A DNA stretch of 64,000 nucleotides, taken from contig NZ_JAMOHM010000017.1 of the NCBI RefSeq assembly GCF_024448335.1, positions 1 to 64,000 of the forward strand. The letters are read 5' to 3'. Both the position numbers and the translations under genes were made by a program. Shown here one piece after another: positions 56,153-64,000 of the stretch. The DNA is from Stutzerimonas frequens. Lineage in GTDB: Bacteria; Pseudomonadota; Gammaproteobacteria; Pseudomonadales; Pseudomonadaceae. The notes beneath the pieces are model-generated. The model was not told the DNA's origin. It was given only the letters and a program-made list of their open reading frames with translations, and made no database searches. How positions within the stretch are numbered: position 1 is the first letter of the stretch; each line of letters starts with the position of its first letter.

Positions 56153-56707
56153 ATGACCATGATGGAAAGATTCGCCCGCGCCGACAGCCGCGTCAGCTAT
56201 CGGCTGCCATTTCCGGATTACCCGAGCAATGCCCGCAGCTTCGTTCATCTGGATGCCAAGCTGCTGCCTTACTGGCACGCCTTGTTCGATGTCTGCCCGC
56301 GCCTGCTCAAACTGGACCCACCCGATGGGCTGGGGATCTTCCGCCAGTTCATGACCTGGGCCTATGGCTGCCAGCTCGCCCTCGACTGGACATTCCACCT
56401 TAGCGTCTGCCGCTGGTTGCTGGCCTCCGACTATCGCGAGCTGATCGAGCCGGAACAGATCGAAACCATGATGATCGCTGCCGCGGCCCGCTGGGTCGCC
56501 AGCGATGACAGCCCGGCAATCGGCGTCGTGCTGGGCTGGCAGGGTGGTGGTGAACACGTCTTCGACTGGAAAGCGCGTGTGCGGCTGGGCGGCAGGGCCT
56601 TGCCAGCAGAAGAGGAGGAGCTGCCGCCCGCGCCATGGGACTTCGCCTGGAGCCCGCTATCCACCACGGCCGGAAACGGTTTTCGCCGCTGGTTGCGCGT
56701 GCCGTGA
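56153..56707 (+). CDS. Hypothetical protein of unknown family
   Basis: A 184-residue soluble protein with no recognised motif. It is rich in Trp and Pro (for example DAKLLPYWHALFDVCPRLLK, TWAYGCQLALDWTFHLSVC, EEEELPPAPWDFAWSPL), and has no signal peptide or membrane helix. The ATG at 56153 follows ACAGGGGATTTCACC, a fair ribosome site. It reads like a real gene by codon use. It lies between the DUF2946 gene and the cyd operon. I do not recognise it. Confidence 0.6.
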   Translation: MTMMERFARADSRVSYRLPFPDYPSNARSFVHLDAKLLPYWHALFDVCPRLLKLDPPDGLGIFRQFMTWAYGCQLALDWTFHLSVCRWLLASDYRELIEPEQIETMMIAAAARWVASDDSPAIGVVLGWQGGGEHVFDWKARVRLGGRALPAEEEELPPAPWDFAWSPLSTTAGNGFRRWLRVP

Positions 56708-57035
56708 GCGCGACAGGACGCCGCATGGCGGTGGTTCGGCATCATGCCGCCTCATATAGCCACCCGGTGCATCTATGCTTTTCAAGCGAGGCGGCCGGAG
56801 AGGCGCAGCGGCCTCGCGCAGGTGAGGCAGGCTGTCGCAGTTGTGGCGGCAGGGGAGCGGCTGGACACTTTGCCTGCCCCGAGCCCGAGCACTGCTTCCA
56901 CGGGTGGGTCCGGGGCACGGCGATTGAGCCTGGACTGCTGCGTTCAGGTTTCGGCCCCCGACCCCAACGGGGGCCTTCAATCGCAGCATGCTGCCTTGGC
57001 GCGATGCGCCTCGGCAGGCGAGCAAGGAGGTAGGC
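56708..57035. other. Intergenic region upstream of the cyd operon
   Basis: A 328-base gap with no convincing ORF. It contains a hairpin GGCCCCCG/CGGGGGCC at 56953-56975 with a 7-base loop, no T-tract, about 60 bases before cydP. This region must hold the cyd promoter; I could not find an Anr/Fnr-type TTGAT-N4-ATCAA box. Confidence 0.55.
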
Positions 57036-57215
57036 ATGTTCAAGTCATCGCTCAGGCGGGACATCGTGCTGGTGCTGCTGGTCAAGGTCGCGATCCTCAT
57101 AACCATAAAAAACATCTGGTTCGATGCTCCCAGCATTCCCGAAAACGGTTCGGTGCGTGTCGCCGAACATTTGCTTGATAAACGGGATGCCAATCCCGAG
57201 GGAGGGCCGAGATGA
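57036..57215 (+). CDS. cydP: Cytochrome bd oxidase-associated small protein CydP
   Basis: A 59-residue protein with one membrane helix ([18 protein letters not shown]) and a charged N-terminal [11 protein letters not shown]. It matches the CydP family, a small protein encoded directly before cydA. The ribosome site AAGGAGGTAGGC is strong. The stop overlaps the cydA start by four bases (ATGA). Its exact role in the oxidase is not settled. Confidence 0.83.
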   Translation: MFKSSLRRDIVLVLLVKVAILITIKNIWFDAPSIPENGSVRVAEHLLDKRDANPEGGPR

Positions 57216-58852
57216 TCTCGGAAAGCGTTGTAGATCTGTCACGCCTGCAATTCGCCATGACGGCGATGTATCACTTCATTTTCGTGCCGCTGACCCTGGG
57301 TCTGGCGTTCCTGCTTGCCATCATGGAGTCGGTCTATGTGATGACCGGCAAGCAGGTCTACAAGGACATGACCAAGTTCTGGGGCAAGCTGTTCGGCATC
57401 AACTTCGCCCTCGGCGTCACCACCGGACTGACCATGGAGTTCCAGTTCGGCACCAACTGGGCCTACTACAGCCACTACGTCGGGGACATCTTCGGTGCGC
57501 CTTTGGCGATCGAAGGGTTGATGGCCTTCTTCCTCGAGTCGACTTTCATCGGGCTGTTCTTCTTCGGCTGGGATCGCCTGTCCAAGGTGCAGCACCTGGC
57601 GGTTACCTGGCTGGTAGCGCTGGGCTCGAATCTTTCGGCGCTGTGGATCCTGATCGCCAACGGCTGGATGCAGAATCCGGTGGGTTCGGAGTTCAGCTTC
57701 GAGACCATGCGCATGGAGCTGGTGGATTTTGGCGCGCTGCTGTTCAACCCGGTGGCACAGGTCAAGTTCGTCCACACCGTGTCGGCCGGCTACGTCACCG
57801 GGGCGATCTTCGTGCTGGCGATCTCCAGCTACTACCTGCTGAAGAAGCGTGACCTGGGCTTCGCCCGCCGCTCGTTCGCCATTGCCGCAGTGTTCGGCCT
57901 GGCGTCGACCATCTCGGTGATCATCCTTGGCGACGAATCCGGCTACGAGATCGGTGACGTGCAGAAGGTCAAGCTGGCGGCCATCGAGGCCGAGTGGGAT
58001 ACCCATCCGGCGCCGGCAGGCTTCACCCTGTTCGGCCTGCCCAATCAGGACGAGATGCGCACCGACTATGAGGTGAAGATCCCTTACGTGCTGGGGCTGA
58101 TCGCCACGCGTTCGGTGGATGAGGAGGTCAAGGGGATCAAACAACTGGTTGCCGAACACGAGTTGCGCATCCGCAACGGCATGCTCGCCTATGAGCGCCT
58201 GCAGATGCTGCGTACCGGCGACAAGTCGCCCGAAGCCATCGCCGCCTTCAACGAGGTCAAGCAGGACCTCGGCTACGGCCTGCTGCTGAAGAAGTACACC
58301 GCCAACGTGGTGGATGCCACCGATGCGCAGATCAAGCAGGCGGCGCTCGACACCATTCCCAACGTGTTCAGCCTGTTCTGGACCTTCCGCGCGATGGTTT
58401 TCTCGGGCTTCCTGATGCTGGTGCTGTTCGCCCTGGCCAGCTGGGCATCGATCAAGCGCAATGCCGAGAACAAGCCCTGGTTGTTGAAGTTCGCGCTGTT
58501 CAGCCTGCCGCTGCCCTGGATCGCCGCGCAGACCGGCTGGTATGTCGCCGAGCATGGTCGTCAGCCCTGGTCCATTGCCGAAGTGCTGCCGACCCATCTC
58601 TCCACTTCGACACTCGCGGCCGGCGATATCTGGGGCTCGCTGATCGCCCTGGTCGCCTTCTACAGCCTGCTGCTGGTGATCGAGATGTTCCTGATGATCC
58701 GCTTCGCGCGGCTCGGCCCGAGCAGCCTGCATACCGGCCGCTATCACTTCGAGCTGGAGGCTGCGGCCGCCAATCAGGTGCAACGGTTGCGCGAAGCGGT
58801 TACCACCCCGGCGCCCGCCAAGGACCCTCTCACCGAACCGACCGCCATGTGA
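57212..58852 (+). CDS. cydA: Cytochrome bd ubiquinol oxidase subunit I
   Basis: A 546-residue heme-bearing subunit of the quinol oxidase. The proximal heme ligand region is [18 protein letters not shown] with His21, and [20 protein letters not shown] is conserved in the C-terminal half. A long Q loop between the middle helices (residues about 255-395, [20 protein letters not shown] onward) is of the E. coli CydA type rather than the short-loop CioA common in Pseudomonas. It is followed by cydB and cydX. Confidence 0.93.
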   Translation: MISESVVDLSRLQFAMTAMYHFIFVPLTLGLAFLLAIMESVYVMTGKQVYKDMTKFWGKLFGINFALGVTTGLTMEFQFGTNWAYYSHYVGDIFGAPLAIEGLMAFFLESTFIGLFFFGWDRLSKVQHLAVTWLVALGSNLSALWILIANGWMQNPVGSEFSFETMRMELVDFGALLFNPVAQVKFVHTVSAGYVTGAIFVLAISSYYLLKKRDLGFARRSFAIAAVFGLASTISVIILGDESGYEIGDVQKVKLAAIEAEWDTHPAPAGFTLFGLPNQDEMRTDYEVKIPYVLGLIATRSVDEEVKGIKQLVAEHELRIRNGMLAYERLQMLRTGDKSPEAIAAFNEVKQDLGYGLLLKKYTANVVDATDAQIKQAALDTIPNVFSLFWTFRAMVFSGFLMLVLFALASWASIKRNAENKPWLLKFALFSLPLPWIAAQTGWYVAEHGRQPWSIAEVLPTHLSTSTLAAGDIWGSLIALVAFYSLLLVIEMFLMIRFARLGPSSLHTGRYHFELEAAAANQVQRLREAVTTPAPAKDPLTEPTAM

Positions 58853-58862
58853 GGTAAACGAG

Positions 58863-60005
58863 ATGTTCGACTACGAGGTTCTCAAGCTGGTCTGGTGGGT
58901 GCTGATCGGTGTGCTGCTGATCGGCTTCGCCCTGACCGATGGCTTCGACATGGGCGCCATGGCGCTGATGCCCTTCGTCGGCAAGACCGACAACGAGCGG
59001 CGTGTGGCGATCAACACCATCGCCCCGCATTGGGACGGCAATCAGGTGTGGTTCATCACCGCCGGTGGCGCCTTGTTCGCCGCCTGGCCGATGGTCTACG
59101 CGGTGGCTTTCTCCGGCCTGTACTGGGCCATGCTGCTGGTGCTGTTCGCGCTGTTCTGCCGGCCGGTGGGCTTCGACTACCGCAGCAAGGTGGAGGACCC
59201 GCGCTGGCGCAGTGCCTGGGACTGGGCGCTGTTCGTCGGCGGTGCGGTGCCGGCGCTGGTGTTCGGCGTGGCCTTCGGCAACCTGTTTCTCGGACTGCCA
59301 TTCCAGCTCGACGAGCTGATGCGTTCGACCTACCACGGCTCGTTCTTCGCATTGCTCAACCCGTTCGCGCTGCTCTGTGGTGTGGTCAGCCTGAGCATGC
59401 TCAGTGCTCACGGCGGTGCCTGGCTGATGCTGCGTACCGATGGTGACCTGGCCGAGCGCTCGCGGCAGGCAACGCGCCTCTGCGTGCTGGTGTTCCTGTT
59501 CGGCTTCGTTGCCGCCGGGGCATGGCTGGCGCTGGGAATCCAGGGCTTCAGCCAGCTTTCGGTGACCGATCCGGGGGCAGCGCTCAATCCGCTGCTGGAC
59601 AAGCAGGTGGCCCAGGACAACGTCGGCTGGCTGGCCAACTACTCGCGCTATCCGATCACCCTGATCGCACCGGCGGCAGGCATCGTCGGCGCATTGCTCG
59701 CGCTGCTGGGTTCCACTCGCAACAGCGGTGGCGTGAGTTTCCTCGGCACCAGCCTGATGATCGTTGGCAGCATCTGCACTGCGGGCTTTGCGCTGTTCCC
59801 CTTCGTCTTTCCGTCGAGCCTCGACCCGGCCTCCAGCCTCACCCTCTGGGATGCGGTGTCGAGTCACAAGACGCTGGGCATCATGTTTGTCGTGGCTTGC
59901 ATCTTCGTACCGCTGATCCTCTGCTACACGCTGTGGAGCTACATCCGCATGTGGGGGCGCCTCAACCAGAAGACCATCGAAGCCAACCCTCACGGCCTTT
60001 ATTGA
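58863..60005 (+). CDS. cydB: Cytochrome bd ubiquinol oxidase subunit II
   Basis: A 380-residue membrane subunit with about eight helices. The start FDYEVLKLVWWVLIGVLLIG, DGFDMGAMALMPFVGKTDNE and NTIAPHWDGNQVWFITAGGA are diagnostic of CydB. It lies 10 bases after cydA with AGGTAAACG as ribosome site. Confidence 0.95.
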   Translation: MFDYEVLKLVWWVLIGVLLIGFALTDGFDMGAMALMPFVGKTDNERRVAINTIAPHWDGNQVWFITAGGALFAAWPMVYAVAFSGLYWAMLLVLFALFCRPVGFDYRSKVEDPRWRSAWDWALFVGGAVPALVFGVAFGNLFLGLPFQLDELMRSTYHGSFFALLNPFALLCGVVSLSMLSAHGGAWLMLRTDGDLAERSRQATRLCVLVFLFGFVAAGAWLALGIQGFSQLSVTDPGAALNPLLDKQVAQDNVGWLANYSRYPITLIAPAAGIVGALLALLGSTRNSGGVSFLGTSLMIVGSICTAGFALFPFVFPSSLDPASSLTLWDAVSSHKTLGIMFVVACIFVPLILCYTLWSYIRMWGRLNQKTIEANPHGLY

Positions 60006-60052
60006 ACGAGCAGGTGGGCGGATGTCGCCCACCGTGCCAAGGAGATCAGACT

Positions 60053-60157
60053 ATGTGGTACTTCACCTGGATTCTCGGCGTATTGCTGGCCTGCAGCTTC
60101 GGCATCATCAATGCCCTGTGGCTCGAGGCCACGCAGGACCTGGACGCAGAGCCTTGA
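60053..60157 (+). CDS. cydX: Cytochrome bd oxidase small subunit CydX
   Basis: A 34-residue single-helix protein, MWYFTWILGVLLACSFGIIN then ALWLEATQDLDAEP, found by eye. It is the standard CydX that stabilises the bd oxidase hemes. The ribosome site AAGGAGATCAG precedes it. It confirms the E. coli-type operon. Confidence 0.93.
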   Translation: MWYFTWILGVLLACSFGIINALWLEATQDLDAEP

Positions 60158-60447
60158 TCGGGCTGACCGGCGGGCGGCTGTATGGCGCAGCCGCTCGCAC
60201 GCTCTCCCTGTTGCTGGCCGGGCCGCTGGCGCTGGTTCTGCTGATTCACCCGGCGGCCATGCTGGACGGGCAGGGCGGCTACAGCCATCCGCAATTGATG
60301 TTCGTGATGTGGGGCATCTCTGCAGGCTTCATCCATGGTGTCGGCTTCGTGCCCAGGCACGGAGCCTGGCGCCTGTTGTTCCATCCCTTGCTCGGCTGGT
60401 CTCTGATGGGGTTGGGCTATCTGATTCTCTGGCAGGCGCAGCGCTAG
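60154..60447 (+). CDS. ybgE: Cyd operon protein YbgE
   Basis: A 97-residue membrane protein with about three helices starting at a TTG that overlaps the cydX stop. The sequence has LLIHPAAMLDGQGGYSHPQL and GISAGFIHGVGFVPRHGAWR, matching YbgE of the cyd operon. The same length as the E. coli protein. The TTG start is inferred because no ATG or GTG precedes the conserved region. Confidence 0.85.
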   Translation: MIGLTGGRLYGAAARTLSLLLAGPLALVLLIHPAAMLDGQGGYSHPQLMFVMWGISAGFIHGVGFVPRHGAWRLLFHPLLGWSLMGLGYLILWQAQR

Positions 60448-60538
60448 CGCGCCACTTCAATCGACCCGCTTGTCGCGATTTCCGAACGCGCCGGCGGCCT
60501 GCCTGTGGCCGCTACGGTTTTCTTCAAGGAGCAATGTC

Positions 60539-61000
60539 TTGAACGCTTCCATCGAACCAACCCCTTATCAGGAACTGGGCGGTGACGAACCGCTACGGCG
60601 CCTGGTCGACCGCTTCTATGATCTGATGCTGTGCGAACCCGATGTAGCCGAAGTGCGTGACATGCATGGCAGCGATACCACGCAGATCCGGGAGCGACTG
60701 TTCGATTTCCTTTCCGGGTGGCTTGGCGGCCCCTCTCGTTTCATCGAGAAGCATGGCCACCCGCGGTTGCGTTTTCGCCACCGCTTTTTCCGCATCGGCG
60801 TGCTCGAGCGCGACCAATGGATGTTCTGCATGCACAAGGCGCTGGCCGAAACCCCCATGGGCGGTGACTTGCGCGTCCGGCTCGAGCAGGCGATGGCGGA
60901 CATGGCCGATGCCCTGCGCAACGATTCGCATGATGCGCACGGCTGCGGTGCCGGCGGTTGCGCAAGCGCGCCGGAGCACGCCGGGCAGTGCGGATGCTAA
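60539..61000 (+). CDS. Truncated (group II) hemoglobin with Cys/His-rich tail
   Basis: A 153-residue globin, starting at TTG (no in-frame ATG or GTG gives the N-terminus). The core YQELGGDEPLRRLVDRFYDLM and the proximal His region RFRHRFFRIGVLERDQWMFCM match group II truncated hemoglobins; His81 is the likely heme ligand and Trp94 the conserved G8-type residue. The last 25 residues are unusual: DSHDAHGCGAGGCASAPEHA then GQCGC, with four Cys and three His. It follows the cyd operon, suggesting a role with oxygen or NO. Confidence 0.85.
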   Translation: MNASIEPTPYQELGGDEPLRRLVDRFYDLMLCEPDVAEVRDMHGSDTTQIRERLFDFLSGWLGGPSRFIEKHGHPRLRFRHRFFRIGVLERDQWMFCMHKALAETPMGGDLRVRLEQAMADMADALRNDSHDAHGCGAGGCASAPEHAGQCGC

Positions 61001-61183
61001 TCAGCCCGGATAGTGCTCTCGCGGCCGACGCAACCGAGATCAAGCGGCTTCGTCGGCCGCAGGCGGGTCGCGCAGACGTTTTGTCGCAGGGGATTCGTCA
61101 CAATTCGTCCGATTGAAATTGATCATCGAAGCGATAGAAGGCATAGTCGCCGGCACTTTGGAATCAATGACACGGCCGTGCCC

Positions 61184-61816
61184 ATGCGCCAACGCTTCGC
61201 ACCCCTCGTGCCTCTCGCACTCATCGCCCTGCTGACCGCCTGCGCCGGCCAGCCCGTACAGACCGAGCAGCAGATCGAATCGCCTCGGCTGTCGCACAAT
61301 CATCCTCTTGCAGACTTCGACTTCGCTGCCCTCGAAAAGAGTGAAGAGCAGTCGTTGGCCGAACTGACCGACGAACACGACTACCAGCTGCCGCAGCTGG
61401 CCGACAGCATCCTCGAGCGCGGCTTCACCCTGGTCGGTACCCCGTATCGCTACGGTGGCAGTTCGGTGAAGAGCGGATTCGACTGCAGCGGCTTCGTCGG
61501 TTTTCTGTTCCGCAAGGAAGCCGGGCTCGAGCTGCCGCGTTCCACCCGCGAGCTGATCAACCTCGACGCACCGGCGGTCAAGCGCAGTGAGCTCGAGCCG
61601 GGCGATGTGGTGTTCTTCAACAACCGCGGCCGTGGCCGAGTCAGCCACGCCGGTATCTACATCGGCGACGACCAGTTCATCCACGCCTCCAGCAGCCGCA
61701 GCGGCGGTGTGCGCGTCGACAGCCTGGACGACAAGTACTGGCGCGCCAGTTACATGGAAGCCAAGCGCGTGCTCGCCCTGGCTTCGGATCTGGTTCCGCA
61801 CACGGCCCATCACTGA
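61184..61816 (+). CDS. NlpC/P60 family lipoprotein hydrolase (1)
   Basis: A 210-residue outer-membrane-type lipoprotein. Lipobox LLTAC (Cys20) is followed by a linker and an NlpC/P60 peptidase domain from about residue 85. The catalytic Cys101 is in GFDCSGFVG and the His in RVSHAGIYIG. The fold cleaves peptidoglycan peptides. The ATG at 61184 is chosen; an earlier in-frame start at 61013 lacks the lipoprotein signal. It is followed by a close paralog. Confidence 0.92.
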   Translation: MRQRFAPLVPLALIALLTACAGQPVQTEQQIESPRLSHNHPLADFDFAALEKSEEQSLAELTDEHDYQLPQLADSILERGFTLVGTPYRYGGSSVKSGFDCSGFVGFLFRKEAGLELPRSTRELINLDAPAVKRSELEPGDVVFFNNRGRGRVSHAGIYIGDDQFIHASSSRSGGVRVDSLDDKYWRASYMEAKRVLALASDLVPHTAHH

Positions 61817-61892
61817 TCCCGCGACCTGCGGGGGTTGCGTCTTCCCGTACATGCCGGCAGAGTGATGGCTCATTTGCCTGGACCGCTCTGCC

Positions 61893-62417
61893 ATGCACTA
61901 TCCGGCTCGTCTCACGCTCGTTGTTCTGACTGCGCTGCTGACCGCCTGTGCCGGGCAGGCGCCCACGCCGCCACTCGTGCAGACGCCCAAGGCCCATCAG
62001 GCCGTACCCGGCGCCGCTGAAGACGTGCTGTTCAGCGCGATTGGCCTGGTCGGTACGCCCTATCGCTGGGGCGGTAACACGCCGGACAGCGGTTTCGACT
62101 GCAGTGGCCTGATCGGCTACGTCTACCGCGGCGCAGCCGGCATCCAGCTCCCTCGCACCACTCAAGCCATGAGCAATCTACGCGGCCCGTCGGTACGGCG
62201 CGACGCACTGCAGCCCGGCGATCTGGTGTTCTTCGCGACCAGCGGTGGGCGCCGGGTCAGCCACGCAGGCATCTACGTTGGCGAAGACCGCTTCGTTCAC
62301 GCGCCATCTTCTGGCGGCACGGTGCGGCTGGACAGCCTTACTGCCGGCTACTGGCAGAAGAGTTATCTGGGCGCCAAGCGAGTGCTCGACCAGGAGCAAC
62401 TGGCCCGCAACCCCTGA
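61893..62417 (+). CDS. NlpC/P60 family lipoprotein hydrolase (2)
   Basis: A 174-residue paralog of the preceding gene. Lipobox ALLTAC (Cys19), NlpC domain with catalytic Cys70 in GFDCSGLIGYVYRG and His in RVSHAGIYVG. The shorter linker distinguishes it from the first. Tandem duplication is likely; the pair may act on different peptide stems. Confidence 0.92.
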   Translation: MHYPARLTLVVLTALLTACAGQAPTPPLVQTPKAHQAVPGAAEDVLFSAIGLVGTPYRWGGNTPDSGFDCSGLIGYVYRGAAGIQLPRTTQAMSNLRGPSVRRDALQPGDLVFFATSGGRRVSHAGIYVGEDRFVHAPSSGGTVRLDSLTAGYWQKSYLGAKRVLDQEQLARNP

Positions 62418-62610
62418 GCCTCATCCGCATAGACCCCCCGCGTCGTAGACGCCCTGTCTTTAGTCGCATTCATATGCTGAAACATTCTCCGTTTGACATG
62501 CGGTGATTCCGCTCGTCTGGCGCTTTGGCTAACATGCGCCTCCCCAATTCCTCCCCGTGCGTCGTTCCGTCGCGCACAGACCCTTTTCCCCATTTCCCAT
62601 TAGGTGAGAT

Positions 62611-63864
62611 ATGCCTGAATTGCTGACGTACGTGCTGATTGCACTGGCGGTGGCGGCGCTGCTTGGCGTCGTGCTCGAAGAAGTAACCCATGTGAACAAG
62701 GCCAAGGTGACGCTGTTCTTCGGCACCCTGGCCTGGCTGCTCTTGTTCATCTTTGCTCCGGCTGGCGAGGTGCGGGAAACCGTGCTGGAAAGCCTCAACG
62801 AGAACATCGCCGAGATCGCCGGATTGTGGATCTTCCTGGTGGCGGCGATGACCTTTGTCGCCTACCTGAACAAGAAGGGCATGATCGAGAACCTGATCTA
62901 TCTCGTCTTGCCGCAAAGAATCAGTGAGCGCGCGCTGCTGTTCCTCACCGCGACCTTCTGCTTCGTGTTCTCCTCGCTGGCCGACAACATCACCGCGACG
63001 CTGGTCTCCATCACCCTGATCCTCTCGCTGCAGCTGGATCGGGCGAAGACCATCAAGTTCGCCACGTTGGTGGTGTTCGCGGTCAACTCCGGTGGTGTCG
63101 CGCTGATCACCGGTGACGTCACCACGCTGATGATCTTTCTCGCCGGCAAGGTGGCGATTCTTCAACTACTGGTGCTGGCCGTTCCGGCGTTCATCGCGGT
63201 GATGGTGCTGGCGGCGATGCTGTCGATCGGTATGCACGGCGAGGTGGTGGTGCAGGCGCACCGTAAGGACGTGCGCGGCGTGGATGTCGCCATCGCGCTG
63301 ATCTTCCTCTGCACCATTCTCGGCACCATCATCGGCAACTTCCTGTTCCAGATTCCGCCAGTGCTGACCTTTCTCGCCGGGCTTTCGGTGATGTTCCTGG
63401 TTGCGCGCTTCTTCAGCGACGACAACGATTCCGACCCTATCCTCGAGTACGTGCGTCAAGTGGAGTTCGAAACGCTGTTCTTCTTCCTCGGCATCCTTCT
63501 GCTGGTGGGCATGCTCAAGGAGGTTCGCGTGCTCGACGGGCTGGTGCACATCTATGACCAGGTGCCGGCGGTGATGGCCAATTACCTGATGGGTGTGATG
63601 TCGGCGGCGATCGACAACGTGCCGCTGACCGCCGCGTTGCTCAAGTCCGGGCTGCAGATGGGCGTTGCCGAATGGATGGTGCTGACCTACGCGGTCGGCG
63701 TCGGCGGTTCGCTGCTGGTGATCGGTTCGGCCGCCGGTATCGTCGCCATGAGCAAGGTGCCGGGCCTCACCTTCGGCAGCTACCTGCGGCACATGCTCTA
63801 TCTGTTCATCGCCTTCAACATTGGCTTCGCCGGTGTCTACCTGATCGGCCTGTCGATAGGCTGA
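62611..63864 (+). CDS. nhaD: Sodium/proton antiporter NhaD
   Basis: A 417-residue membrane protein with about 12 helices. Conserved SSLADNITATLVSITLIL and NSGGVALITGDVTTLMIFLA are characteristic of NhaD, which exports sodium in exchange for protons under alkaline or salty conditions. A second AAIDNVPLTAALLKSG repeat shows the inverted-repeat IT-superfamily fold. Ribosome site ATTAGGTGAGAT is weak. Confidence 0.93.
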   Translation: MPELLTYVLIALAVAALLGVVLEEVTHVNKAKVTLFFGTLAWLLLFIFAPAGEVRETVLESLNENIAEIAGLWIFLVAAMTFVAYLNKKGMIENLIYLVLPQRISERALLFLTATFCFVFSSLADNITATLVSITLILSLQLDRAKTIKFATLVVFAVNSGGVALITGDVTTLMIFLAGKVAILQLLVLAVPAFIAVMVLAAMLSIGMHGEVVVQAHRKDVRGVDVAIALIFLCTILGTIIGNFLFQIPPVLTFLAGLSVMFLVARFFSDDNDSDPILEYVRQVEFETLFFFLGILLLVGMLKEVRVLDGLVHIYDQVPAVMANYLMGVMSAAIDNVPLTAALLKSGLQMGVAEWMVLTYAVGVGGSLLVIGSAAGIVAMSKVPGLTFGSYLRHMLYLFIAFNIGFAGVYLIGLSIG

Positions 63865-63884
63865 TCACGGCGCGCGAGCGCGGG

Positions 63885-64000
63885 TCACCAGCTCAGGTTG
63901 AAGTGCGAACCCAGCACGAAGCGGCCATCGAGCAGGTCCCAGCGCTCGACGCAGACCTTCTTCTCCTCGCCCGGGTGCAGCTTCAGCCGGTTGAAGGAGT
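63885..64000 (-). CDS. C-terminal fragment of an unidentified protein
   Basis: Only the last 38 codons are in the window: the C-terminus SFNRLKLHPGEEKKVCVERW then DLLDGRFVLGSHFNLSW and stop, cut by the right edge. The alternation of charged and aromatic residues and the Trp/Phe-rich end suggest a beta-sheet protein. I cannot assign a family. It is convergent with nhaD, with 20 bases between them. Confidence 0.6.
   Translation of the reverse strand, partial: SFNRLKLHPGEEKKVCVERWDLLDGRFVLGSHFNLSW

Noticed and set aside
57239..58783. 514-codon ORF on the minus strand
   Set aside because: Antisense to cydA; Gln/His/Arg-rich shadow frame.

Overview
This 64 kb window is chromosomal DNA from a high-GC gammaproteobacterium of the Pseudomonas stutzeri (Stutzerimonas) type. 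Gene content and order drive this view. From memory, ygfZ/sdhE/ygfX-nadB-algU-mucABCD-lepA-lepB-(DUF4845)-rnc-era-recO-pdxJ, followed by icp-lon(asrA)-pruR-putA-putP, closely follows the P. aeruginosa PA0758-PA0783 region. The periplasmic nitrate reductase operon, E. coli-type cytochrome bd operon and NhaD antiporter fit a facultatively denitrifying, salt-tolerant pseudomonad. I see no rRNA, CRISPR array, prophage, integrase or insertion sequence. The window is mostly core genome with small accessory touches.

Layout. 1-3,050: a DUF4142 protein fragment, an HDOD protein, and ygfZ divergent from sdhE-ygfX. 3,018-9,100: nadB, then the envelope-stress/alginate regulon algU-mucA-mucB-mucC-mucD behind two AlgU-type promoters. 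9,236-15,430: lepA-lepB-DUF4845-rnc-era-recO-pdxJ (translation, secretion, RNA processing, repair, vitamin B6). 15,480-19,240: LysR regulator, a DUF1127 small protein, cmoA-cmoB (tRNA wobble modification) and a chagasin-type peptidase inhibitor. 19,387-32,104: Lon-type protease, then proline catabolism (pruR, putA, putP), a zinc-type TonB receptor behind a Zur-like box, and a second, nearly identical putP. 32,259-38,130: a DUF1206 protein and the beta-ketoadipate cluster pcaR-pcaIJF-pcaD with candidate PcaR operators. 38,245-43,880: tRNA-Gly(CCC), rsuA, metG, apbC, a cold-shock gene and dcd. 43,953-48,057: napEDABC. 48,250-53,175: MFS transporter, sprT, two Yip1-like membrane proteins, a J-domain protein and ttcA. 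53,274-54,745: a DAHP synthase gene preceded by two small aromatic-rich ORFs separated by a strong terminator, which I read as an attenuation leader. 54,951-61,000: glycosylase, DUF2946, an unknown protein, cydP-cydA-cydB-cydX-ybgE and a truncated globin with a Cys/His-rich tail. 61,184-end: two NlpC/P60 lipoproteins, nhaD and the end of an unidentified gene.

The observations most worth following are the aromatic leader-peptide/terminator arrangement ahead of the DAHP synthase, the duplicated putP pair bracketing a Zur-controlled zinc receptor and a small DUF3203-like gene, and the globin with a metal-binding-like tail after the bd oxidase operon. Function calls come from reading motifs by eye and from family knowledge; no database search was run.
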